The notes under the pieces were generated by a model. It made no database searches. It was not told the DNA's origin and was given only the letters and a program-made list of their open reading frames with translations. Positions 42,954 to 50,877 of a DNA stretch of 64,000 nucleotides are shown here, piece by piece. Numbering within the stretch: position 1 is the stretch's first letter; every line of letters starts with the position of its first letter. The position numbers were made by a program, and so were the translations under genes. This DNA is from Rhodopirellula sp. (GTDB taxonomy: Bacteria; Planctomycetota; Planctomycetia; Pirellulales; Pirellulaceae), in contig NZVD01000063.1 of the NCBI GenBank assembly GCA_002701385.1, positions 11,675 through 75,674 of the forward strand, read 5' to 3'.

Positions 42954-43952
42954 ATGATACAAACCATGCTGGTGATCGGTGCCATAGATCCTTGGGCAAT
43001 CGGAGGCCTCTCCATTCTTGTCATTGTGATGCTTGGATTAGTCATCATCGCCATCAAATATGGCTCTCTCTGGTTTGAAGGATATAACTGCGGAGCTCAA
43101 ATAGGATTATTTGAATTGGTCATGATGGGGTTACGGCAAGTTAATCAAAAATCCATCATGAAAGCTAAAATCAAAGCGGTACAAGCGAACCTCAGAACAG
43201 AGAAGGACAAAACACCCGGTGTGGAAATCGACGGGACGTTTGTCACAACACAACGACTTGAAGCCCATTATTTAGCCGGTGGTGATGTGACCAAAATCAT
43301 TGAAGCCCTAGTTGCCTCTAAGAATGCCGGGATTGCGTTGGAATTCGATCAGGCTGCGGCTATCGATTTGGCCGGACGTGATGTAGTCGAGGCTGTGCGA
43401 ACCAGCGTTGATCCTAAAGTCATCAGCTGTCCCGACCCTCAACGAAGTGGAAAGGAATTCTTAAGTGCTGTTGCGAAAGACGGGGTTGAGCTCAAGGTGC
43501 ATGCACAGGTCACTGTCAGGACCAATCTGGAACAATTAATCGGTGGGGCCACAGAAGAGACGATCATCGCTCGTGTCGGTGAAAGTATTATCTCCGCCAT
43601 TGGCTCGGCTACTTTACATTCGGATGTGCTTCAAAATCCAGGAATGATCACTAAAGCAGTACTCGAACGAGGCCTGGATTCGCAAACCGCTTTTGAGATC
43701 GTGTCCATCGATATTGCCAGCGCCATTGTCGGTGAAAATATTGGCTCGCGTCTTCAAGTCGATCAGGCTGAAGCGGATACTCGTGTGGCGCGAGCCAAAG
43801 CGGAGCAACGGCGTGCTGAAGCCATCGCCGTAGAGCAGGAACAAAAAGCGGAAGTGGTCGGTAATCAGGCCACACTCATTCAGGCGGAAGCAGAAGTCCC
43901 CAAAGCAATGGCGGCTGCATTTCGAACTGGCAACATTGATACCAAGGGATAA
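42954..43952 (+). CDS. floA: Flotillin-like protein FloA
   Basis: A 332-residue membrane-anchored scaffold of functional membrane microdomains. One N-terminal hydrophobic helix (GGLSILVIVMLGLVIIAIKYG) anchors it, followed by the SPFH-like region (EIDGTFVTTQRLEAHYLAGGDV, DLAGRDVVEAVRTSV, VKAQVTVRTNLEQLIGG-like VHAQVTVRTNLEQLIGG) and a C-terminal coiled coil rich in Ala/Glu (ADTRVARAKAEQRRAEAIAVE, shown in part). The length and order match bacterial FloA/YqfA. The next gene starts four bases after its stop. Confidence 0.95.
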   Translation: MIQTMLVIGAIDPWAIGGLSILVIVMLGLVIIAIKYGSLWFEGYNCGAQIGLFELVMMGLRQVNQKSIMKAKIKAVQANLRTEKDKTPGVEIDGTFVTTQRLEAHYLAGGDVTKIIEALVASKNAGIALEFDQAAAIDLAGRDVVEAVRTSVDPKVISCPDPQRSGKEFLSAVAKDGVELKVHAQVTVRTNLEQLIGGATEETIIARVGESIISAIGSATLHSDVLQNPGMITKAVLERGLDSQTAFEIVSIDIASAIVGENIGSRLQVDQAEADTRVARAKAEQRRAEAIAVEQEQKAEVVGNQATLIQAEAEVPKAMAAAFRTGNIDTKG

Positions 43953-43956
43953 GACT

Positions 43957-44766
43957 ATGCATTCTCGAAGACTCCTTCTTACTATTTGTATTCCTCTGGT
44001 TCTTACGACGATGACACAGGCTGACGACATTACAGAGAACCAACAAAAGCTCTTAAAAACGTTTCGCGGCGAGTTTGTGAAAATTACTCCCGGCAAAGGA
44101 AAGTTTCCAAAGTCCTTTGAAATGGGAAGCGATTCAGCAACTCAATCTCCAGTACACAAAGTCACTTTCGATTACTCGTTCTCGGTCGCTAAATACGAAG
44201 TTCCTCAGAATCTCTGGGAAGCTGTCATGGGCAGTAATCCGTCTCGCTGGAAGGGCCCACGTAACTCGGTAGAGGAGCTCAGTTTCGCCGATGCAGAAGC
44301 ATTCTGCAAAAAGGCTACTCAAATGATGCAGCAATTGAACTTGATTGAAAAGAATGAAGCCATTCGCCTCCCCTCTGAATCTGAGTGGGAATATTTTGCG
44401 AGAGCGGGAACGACAACGGCGTACAGTTTTGGCGACGATGTGAAACAACTGACGGATTATGGTTGGTTCACTGGGAATGCAGCAGGCAACGACCCTCCGG
44501 TCGGCGTCAAAAAACCAAACGCCTGGGGGCTCTATGATATCCATGGATACCTTTGGGAGTGGTGTACCGATACCGGCAGCGAATCCTATAAAGACGCTCC
44601 GATTGATGGCAGTCCCCGAATCGACTCAAAATCAAAAATGCGTATTCTACGTGGTGGAAGCTGGAAAGACGCGGCTGACAAATTGACCAGTAGCTATCGG
44701 TCTATTGTCCCTGCTGACTTAAAAGATGATGCCGTTGGACTCCGTTGTATCTTAGTAACGAAATAA
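43957..44766 (+). CDS. Secreted SUMF1/FGE-fold protein without the catalytic cysteine pair
   Basis: A 269-residue protein with a signal peptide (RRLLLTICIPLVLTTMTQA). The FGE fold is shown by GSDSATQSPVHKVTFDY, VAKYEVPQNLWEAVMG, IRLPSESEWEYFARAG, WGLYDIHGYLWEW and MRILRGGSWKDAADK. As in the protein at 19540, the stretch after RGGS has no cysteine pair, so it is not expected to make formylglycine. ATG 43957 is chosen for the signal peptide and AAGGGA upstream. It is in a run with floA before it and an oxidoreductase after it. Confidence 0.9.
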   Translation: MHSRRLLLTICIPLVLTTMTQADDITENQQKLLKTFRGEFVKITPGKGKFPKSFEMGSDSATQSPVHKVTFDYSFSVAKYEVPQNLWEAVMGSNPSRWKGPRNSVEELSFADAEAFCKKATQMMQQLNLIEKNEAIRLPSESEWEYFARAGTTTAYSFGDDVKQLTDYGWFTGNAAGNDPPVGVKKPNAWGLYDIHGYLWEWCTDTGSESYKDAPIDGSPRIDSKSKMRILRGGSWKDAADKLTSSYRSIVPADLKDDAVGLRCILVTK

Positions 44767-44794
44767 CACTCTCTTACCTTTTTGGAGATCCACT

Positions 44795-46078
44795 ATGAGT
44801 CGCCAAACCCGTCGATCTTTTTTAGCCAGTAGCGGTGCTCTAGCTGCTACTCCCTATATATTTCAAAACCGAAGTACATTCGCTCAGGAAAACCAATCCG
44901 CCAATGATAAACTCGGCGTAGGCTGCATTGGGTTAGGTGGACGAGGTTCAGCTATTGCCAGACAAGCACTTAAGCTTGGAACACCTATTGTCGCCTGTGA
45001 TGTTGATAAAAACCGGGCCGAGGGCTTCGCCAAAGGAGCTGGTAACGATTGTCCAACAACGCAGGACTATCGGCATGTTTTGGATAACAAAGAAGTCGAT
45101 GTCGTGACGATTGGGACGCCGGATCACTGGCACTCGAAAATTGCGATCGATGCAATGCGCGCCGGTAAGGACGTCTATTGTGAGAAGCCACTGACGTTGA
45201 CTGTGGACGAAGGCATTAAGATTTGTGAAGTCGTGAAGGAAACCGGCAAGGTTTTTCAGGTCGGTACTCAGCAACGATCTGAATACGGAGGTTCCTTCCT
45301 GCAAGCCGTTGCCATCTGTCATCTGGGATGGCTTGGCGACAATCTACAAGCCCTGTCATCTGTGGGCACTGCTCGTCAGGGAGGCCCGTTCAAAGCGGAG
45401 GAACCACCCGCCAATCTCGATTGGAATATGTGGTTGGGCCAAGCTCCGGACACCGATTACATCAAAGAACGGACTCATTATCAGTTCCGCTGGTGGTTGG
45501 AGTACTCAGGTGGGCAGGTAACTGACTGGGGTGTCCATCACACCGATATTGCTATGTGGGCCTTAGGCTTACATGAAACGGGCCCTGTCTCTATTGAAGG
45601 TAAAGGCACGTTTGATACACGTCCTAATTGCTACAATGTCGCACATACATTCGACGCCATGATGAAATTTAAGAATGGCAGCTCGATTAATCTAACAAGT
45701 GGAAAAAATGAGCTGATCATTGAAGGAACTCAAGGAAAACTTCGCGTAAACCGCGGTGGAATCACTGGGAAGATCGTGGACGATATCAAAGCGGATAAGT
45801 CCTTGCAGGAACAGCTTAACGCCAAAATTGAAGAGATCTATCGTGGAAAGGTTACACCACACATGGTCAATTTCTTTAATTGTGTAAAGAGCCGTCAACT
45901 ACCGATTTCCGATGTCTTCACACATCACCGAAGTGTGAGTGTCTGCCATCTGGCAAATATTGCTATGCAACTCGGACGCAAATTAGATTTCGACCCTGGT
46001 AAGCAGCAGTTCAACTCAGACGAACAAGCCAACTCAATGCTTTCCCGAAAGCAACGTGCAGGGTATGAAATCTCGTAG
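44795..46078 (+). CDS. Tat-exported Gfo/Idh/MocA family oxidoreductase
   Basis: A 427-residue NAD(P)-binding oxidoreductase. The Tat signal is SRQTRRSFLASSGALAATP; the Rossmann motif LGVGCIGLGGRGSAIA follows. The catalytic-region motif is DVYCEKPLTLTVDEG, with DHWHSKIAIDAM just before it. The substrate half has SGGQVTDWGVHHTDIAMWAL, with the histidines typical of the sugar-acting exported subgroup. The product is probably periplasmic and acts on a sugar or cyclitol. It ends at a strong terminator. It is in a rightward run with floA and the SUMF1-fold gene. Confidence 0.93.
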   Translation: MSRQTRRSFLASSGALAATPYIFQNRSTFAQENQSANDKLGVGCIGLGGRGSAIARQALKLGTPIVACDVDKNRAEGFAKGAGNDCPTTQDYRHVLDNKEVDVVTIGTPDHWHSKIAIDAMRAGKDVYCEKPLTLTVDEGIKICEVVKETGKVFQVGTQQRSEYGGSFLQAVAICHLGWLGDNLQALSSVGTARQGGPFKAEEPPANLDWNMWLGQAPDTDYIKERTHYQFRWWLEYSGGQVTDWGVHHTDIAMWALGLHETGPVSIEGKGTFDTRPNCYNVAHTFDAMMKFKNGSSINLTSGKNELIIEGTQGKLRVNRGGITGKIVDDIKADKSLQEQLNAKIEEIYRGKVTPHMVNFFNCVKSRQLPISDVFTHHRSVSVCHLANIAMQLGRKLDFDPGKQQFNSDEQANSMLSRKQRAGYEIS

Positions 46079-46096
46079 AAGCCATTGATAATAAAT

Positions 46097-46131
46097 ACCG
46101 CAGGCCGAGTGCTCTCGTACTGCGGTTTTTT
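46097..46131 (+). terminator. Rho-independent terminator
   Basis: ACCGCAG (46097-46103) pairs with CTGCGGT (46120-46126), followed by TTTTTT. It ends the oxidoreductase transcript and excludes the upstream start at 46085 for the next gene. Confidence 0.9.
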
Positions 46132-46159
46132 CATGCATCCACCTTTTAAGAATCGAGCC

Positions 46160-48202
46160 ATGCGTATTAGATCATTTCTAATCGTTACATCCTTTTCAAT
46201 TAGTCTTTTGTTAAACGGTTGTGGAGAGAAAGAGCCCGCCGAGGAACCTGCCCCTGCGCCAGAAACGGTTCAGAATAGCGCGCCTAATATCCCAGAGGAT
46301 GTGCAAGATTCGCTTTCAGAATTACAGGACAAACTTGGTAATTTAACACGTGGCAATGAAGGGCCTGCTGCACCGGCGAATGACGTCGCACTCTATGGTG
46401 AAAACACGATCGACACCTCTGTTATTCTTGATGACTATCATGTTGCCGTATGGATCAACGCTGAAAAACTCCTGAAATCCCAAGTGGTTGAGTCGTTCTT
46501 TAAGGTCGCTGGTGCTGATGCACCTCCCGGATTACATCCGCTGGAAGCCCTTGAGAAAGACATCGGTATTGATCCGGAACTCGTCTCAAGTGCGCTCATT
46601 TTAGCTACCATCCCGGAAACACCGAATAATTCTATCGAAAGCCGTCAAGACGAGCTTCCGCTGGATCCGCCTGTTCTGGAAGAACCTGGAAATGAAGAGA
46701 TTTTCGAAGTCATTGAAGGAAATCTCGCGATTCCGCTGGTTGAGCAGAATAATGAAATCAAAACGATAACGCCCGAACAACCTCAGATCGTGGAACCCAA
46801 AACCATACCGGCCAGACCGAATATGCAATATGGAGCTGTAATCAAATTCCGAAAGGCTGCCAATCTCTCGAATCTAATTGAAAACATCACGACCGCTCGC
46901 CACTTCGATTACGTTGACGATCAACTCGTTCCGAATCATCAAGCAGGAACCGAAGTAGAATTTAATGGCAATAAATACATGCAGGGAGCAGATGGACAAC
47001 CCTCCGCTTTTCTCAAAGACGATACCACTTTGATTGTCGGCAGCGAAGCAGAATTGAAAGCCATGATGGAAGGCAAGGGTGGCTCCAACAAACTCGCTGA
47101 GATGATTGCAAAAATTGGAAGCGACAATACATTTGTCTTTGCCGCCACTACCGACGAAGTCAAAGACACCTATTCACAGTTGAATCTGTCTGAACTCGGC
47201 CTCCCCCTACCGCAAATCGGTCAGCTACTGGAAATTGCACAAAAGGTGAATACCTCACTTGTCGCATTGAACCCCGATTCGGATACTCCTGTGTTCCTGC
47301 AGCTCGCTGCCGAAGATGCTCAAGCCTCGAAGGGTATATTCATGCAGCTTAATGCTCTAACAACCTTAGCGAAGGTCATGCTACCCGCTCAGGTCCAACA
47401 GTTTGAATCCAATCCAAATACTGATCCTATTACTCTCCGCGCATTGCAGTTTGGCTCAGAACTGGCCCAGAACCTTAACGTCACCAACGAAGCTGATACT
47501 ATCACGATCTCAATGACCTGGAATGCAGCATTACGAACACAATTGCTCGAGCTTGTCACTGTCGCTGCAGGCAAAACTCGTAGTGCTGCCATGTCTGCCC
47601 AAAGCAAAAACAATATGAAGCAAATCGGAGTTGCGATCTACAACTATCATTTCACCTATGAGAATTTACCAGTTGGTGAAAAGGACGGAATCAAATTCTC
47701 GGACGGCAGCCCACTGTTAAGCTGGCGAGTACACATTCTTCCCTTTATCGAACAACAGGAATTATACGATCGATTCAAACTGGATGAACCGTGGGACAGC
47801 GAGCACAACATTAAGTTATTAAATGAAATGCCGTTTGTTTATGCTAATCCTGCTCAAAAAGGCCTCCAAAATAAAACCGTATATCGTGTACCCGCCGGAG
47901 ATAACTCGATTTTAGGTGGAAACTCCGTTATCGGACTTAAAGATATATTAGACGGCACTGCCAATAGCGCCATGGTGCTTGATGTAGGCCCTGAAATGGC
48001 GATTGAATGGACCAAGCCTGATTCACTGCCTATCGATGCGGCCAACGTTGTCTCGTCCTTTGGCGACCTGAATAAGGTGATCACCGTGCTGTTGTCCGAT
48101 GGATCTGTCCTGGATATTCCACTGTCTATGGAGAATGACAAGTGGAAGCTGTTCTTAGATTACAAAGACGGTAAGGCTCTCGAATTGCCTCGACGCCGAT
48201 AA
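46160..48202 (+). CDS. Lipoprotein with C-terminal DUF1559 domain
   Basis: A 680-residue protein. The N-terminus MRIRSFLIVTSFSISLLLNGC is a lipoprotein signal with lipobox LNGC. Proline/glutamate-rich low-complexity text follows, then a large alpha/beta region (about 100-480) of unknown family. From about residue 497 comes a DUF1559-type domain (SKNNMKQIGVAIYNYHFTYE, LLSWRVHILPFIEQQELYDRF and DGTANSAMVLDVG). DUF1559 proteins are very abundant in planctomycetes and usually carry a type IV pilin-like N-terminus; here the domain is attached to a lipid-anchored protein instead. The start is ATG 46160, because the upstream frame overlaps a terminator. Confidence 0.88.
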   Translation: MRIRSFLIVTSFSISLLLNGCGEKEPAEEPAPAPETVQNSAPNIPEDVQDSLSELQDKLGNLTRGNEGPAAPANDVALYGENTIDTSVILDDYHVAVWINAEKLLKSQVVESFFKVAGADAPPGLHPLEALEKDIGIDPELVSSALILATIPETPNNSIESRQDELPLDPPVLEEPGNEEIFEVIEGNLAIPLVEQNNEIKTITPEQPQIVEPKTIPARPNMQYGAVIKFRKAANLSNLIENITTARHFDYVDDQLVPNHQAGTEVEFNGNKYMQGADGQPSAFLKDDTTLIVGSEAELKAMMEGKGGSNKLAEMIAKIGSDNTFVFAATTDEVKDTYSQLNLSELGLPLPQIGQLLEIAQKVNTSLVALNPDSDTPVFLQLAAEDAQASKGIFMQLNALTTLAKVMLPAQVQQFESNPNTDPITLRALQFGSELAQNLNVTNEADTITISMTWNAALRTQLLELVTVAAGKTRSAAMSAQSKNNMKQIGVAIYNYHFTYENLPVGEKDGIKFSDGSPLLSWRVHILPFIEQQELYDRFKLDEPWDSEHNIKLLNEMPFVYANPAQKGLQNKTVYRVPAGDNSILGGNSVIGLKDILDGTANSAMVLDVGPEMAIEWTKPDSLPIDAANVVSSFGDLNKVITVLLSDGSVLDIPLSMENDKWKLFLDYKDGKALELPRRR

Positions 48203-48222
48203 GGCCTCTTTGAAAGTTAGAC

Positions 48223-49425
48223 CTAATTCGCGGCAAAGTTCAGAATGCGAACGGCAGAGCCCTGACTTTTTGAATCGCGTGCTACACTAATTCGTACCTG
48301 AATTTGATGAGTCCCTGGTTTCATTCCTTCCACTAACATCACGGTCCTGGGGTAATGCAACCCTAAGCTATGTCGATGGAATAAATTAACACTTCGCCAC
48401 TGGTCTTGGCCTACAACCTTTACTTCAATCGCTCCGGCGTCCGGACCAGCCAAAACATAGACCCCGAGCGACTGCCCAGTAAAGGTATAAGTAAACTGAC
48501 TGTTTACCTGGCTGCCATGCAAAAGTTTCTGCCCTGCAAATGTGCTTCTGAATGAACCTTTGAGATCTTTCCAGTTGGGTACCGAGACTTTCCAGTATTC
48601 ATCGTGCTTGGCCTTGGCCGGTGACTCCAACCGTCCATTCATGTAACTCCCTTGATCAAGCGGCATCTCTGGAACTACATGAGGCTTAACACCAACTGAT
48701 TCCGCAGACCAACCTTGTTCGAGGATCTTCTTAATCATGGCTGTGCAAATCGCATTGCCGTAAGGCTTCGGATGAACACCTCCATAGAGCTCCCATGTTG
48801 TCTTACCTGTGTCGATTAATTCCGTAAGCTCAGAACACAAATCATTGGTTGGCACCTGATAGTATTGGCATACTCGATTGTGTGCCGCGATGGAGATTGG
48901 AACCTCACCCTTGCGGATCGTCTCCATCATGCCTGTGTTCGCAAAGTGGGTAACCACAATATCCGCATTTGGATTATGTCTGCGTGCCTGGACAATCAAC
49001 CCTTCCATACCACGTAATGCATGTACCAAATCATGCCCGGCGTCTTGATCATCATTCACCGCAAACTCGATAAACAATAAGTCTACGGAGCCTTTGGATA
49101 GAACATCTCGCTGAAGTCGATGAGCTCCGGTCATCGAACAAGTCGAGGAAATTCCGGCGTTGGTAAATGTAAACTCCGTGTTTGGAAATTGCTTTTCCAG
49201 ATACGCCGCCACCATAGGTCGATAGCCATTCATCTGGGTAATGCTGCCGCCAATAAAAGCGACATGCCCTTTACCCGAATCCTCAAAGACATGCTTGCTA
49301 TTGTTGAGTGAACCACGTAAATGGAAGTGCTTATTCGTGGTCTGAGGAATTTCCTGAGCAGCCAGGCTCCCGTAGCAATGAAGTGTGAGACTCAGCCACA
49401 CAGACAACCATAGGCGAATCATCAC
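48223..49425 (-). CDS. Secreted SGNH/GDSL-type hydrolase
   Basis: A 400-residue protein with a signal peptide (RLWLSVWLSLTLHCYGSLA). The SGNH core has block I AFIGGSITQMNG, a Gly in block II (TFTNAGISST), block III FIEFAVNDDQDAG, and block V GGVHPKPYGNA. Block V normally reads DxxH; here the Asp position is Gly, so the triad may be reduced to a Ser-His dyad. The C-terminal 120 residues are beta-rich (QFTYTFTGQSLGVYVLAGPD) and look like an accessory binding domain. It is the last gene of a three-gene operon, overlapping the DUF1501 gene by ATGA. A glycan esterase is likely. Confidence 0.88.
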   Translation of the reverse strand: MMIRLWLSVWLSLTLHCYGSLAAQEIPQTTNKHFHLRGSLNNSKHVFEDSGKGHVAFIGGSITQMNGYRPMVAAYLEKQFPNTEFTFTNAGISSTCSMTGAHRLQRDVLSKGSVDLLFIEFAVNDDQDAGHDLVHALRGMEGLIVQARRHNPNADIVVTHFANTGMMETIRKGEVPISIAAHNRVCQYYQVPTNDLCSELTELIDTGKTTWELYGGVHPKPYGNAICTAMIKKILEQGWSAESVGVKPHVVPEMPLDQGSYMNGRLESPAKAKHDEYWKVSVPNWKDLKGSFRSTFAGQKLLHGSQVNSQFTYTFTGQSLGVYVLAGPDAGAIEVKVVGQDQWRSVNLFHRHSLGLHYPRTVMLVEGMKPGTHQIQVRISVARDSKSQGSAVRILNFAAN

Positions 49426-50873
49426 GCAATTATATCCTCAACGATTTTCGCATCTGCATTGACGGTCAGCTTCTGCTCCTGACCGTTATGCAGGTAATAG
49501 AGCTCTTTGTGGTCGATGCCAAACAATTTAAATACCGTCGCCTGATAATCATTAGGATTAACGATATTCTCAGCGGCCTTGTGCCCCACTTCATCGGATT
49601 CACCGTAGGTGATACCTGACTTAATTCCACCACCGGCAAGCCAGGTGCTGAAACCTTGCCCATTATGATCTCGCCCGCCGGTTTTTGGGTCACCCTCAAC
49701 AACAGGTAGGCGGCCAATCTCACCTCCCCAATGCACGAGTACTTCATCGAGCATGCCTCGTTGCTTTAAGTCTTTTACGAGTCCTGCTGAAGGTTTATCA
49801 GTCTTCTTGCACGCTGAAGGCAAAGCTGTATTGAGACTGTTATGATTGTCCCATGGTTGGCCTGCATGGAATAGCTGAACAAATCTCACACCGCGTTCTA
49901 CCAGCCGTCGAGCGATGAGACAGCGGGTTCCATATTCCCTAGTCGCTTCCTCATCGATTCCATAAAGCTTATGCGTCGCTTCCGTCTCCTGAGAAATATC
50001 CAATGCTTCTCTAGCCGCATCCTGCATCCGAGCAGCCAATTCATAACTTGCAATGCGGGCTTCCAACTCATGCTCGCCAGGATGCTTTTCCGCATGACGG
50101 CGATTCAGCTTACCCAGAAATCCCAAATTGGATTCCTGAACACCACCACGTAAATGCTCAGGCGCATCTAAATTCAATATCCGTGGTTCCTTCGGTCGTA
50201 ACACCGTGCCTTGATAGATGGACGGCATCCATCCATTGGACCAATTATGAGTGGAATCCACAGGGTGACCGCCAGGGTCCGTCAGAACCATATAGGCCGG
50301 AAGGTTTTGGGATGCGCTGCCTAAAGCATAGGTTAACCAGCTACCCAAGGCCGGACGACCTGTCACGCCAGCAATGCCCGCATTCATATAACGGATGGAT
50401 ACTTCGTGGCCGTTGTACCCAGTATGCATCGAACGAATTAAGCAAATGTCATCCGCAATGGAGCCGATGTGAGGGACAAGCTCCGACATTTCCGTTCCGC
50501 ACTCGCCATACTTTCGGAACTTAAATTGAGTTCCCTTGAGCACTTTAGTCGCGCGTTTAATAAAGCTAAATCCAATATCCCCGTCGTAGGACTTACCATC
50601 CAACCGAGTTAATTCCGGCTTGGGGTCGAATAAATCCATATGGGAAGGACCACCATGCTGAAACAGCGAAATCATAGCCTTCGCCTGCGGCTCGAAGTGA
50701 GGCTGCTTAGGCGTGAGATCAAACGTCTGTGGTTCGAGTTTCACATTTCGTGGAACACCCAGCAGATTCTCTTCCTGCAATAGAGTAGCCAGTGCGACCA
50801 TACCAACGCCCATTGCATTTTCACGCAAAAACGAACGTCTGGAGAATTCACTTGGAGGATTTAGTTTTGTCAT
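49422..50873 (-). CDS. DUF1501 family protein, planctomycete type
   Basis: A 483-residue exported protein. The Tat signal is FSRRSFLRENAMGVGMVAL (about 10-28). Family blocks: MISLFQHGGPSHMDLFDPKP, YGECGTEMSELVPH, RSMHTGYNGHE, LSSW-like PALGSWLTYALGS, RCLIARRLVERGVRFVQL and GGRDHNGQGFSTWLAGGG. The histidines and aspartates suggest a metal site of the phosphatase/sulfatase superfamily, with no known reaction. It starts four bases after the stop of the PSCyt protein and overlaps the SGNH gene by four bases. The PSCyt-DUF1501 pair is standard in planctomycetes. Confidence 0.94.
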   Translation of the reverse strand: MTKLNPPSEFSRRSFLRENAMGVGMVALATLLQEENLLGVPRNVKLEPQTFDLTPKQPHFEPQAKAMISLFQHGGPSHMDLFDPKPELTRLDGKSYDGDIGFSFIKRATKVLKGTQFKFRKYGECGTEMSELVPHIGSIADDICLIRSMHTGYNGHEVSIRYMNAGIAGVTGRPALGSWLTYALGSASQNLPAYMVLTDPGGHPVDSTHNWSNGWMPSIYQGTVLRPKEPRILNLDAPEHLRGGVQESNLGFLGKLNRRHAEKHPGEHELEARIASYELAARMQDAAREALDISQETEATHKLYGIDEEATREYGTRCLIARRLVERGVRFVQLFHAGQPWDNHNSLNTALPSACKKTDKPSAGLVKDLKQRGMLDEVLVHWGGEIGRLPVVEGDPKTGGRDHNGQGFSTWLAGGGIKSGITYGESDEVGHKAAENIVNPNDYQATVFKLFGIDHKELYYLHNGQEQKLTVNADAKIVEDIIA

Positions 50874-50877
50874 CGAT

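Noticed and set aside
46085-46159. Start of the DUF1559 lipoprotein at 46085
   Set aside because: It overlaps the terminator of the previous gene; ATG 46160 starts the lipoprotein signal.
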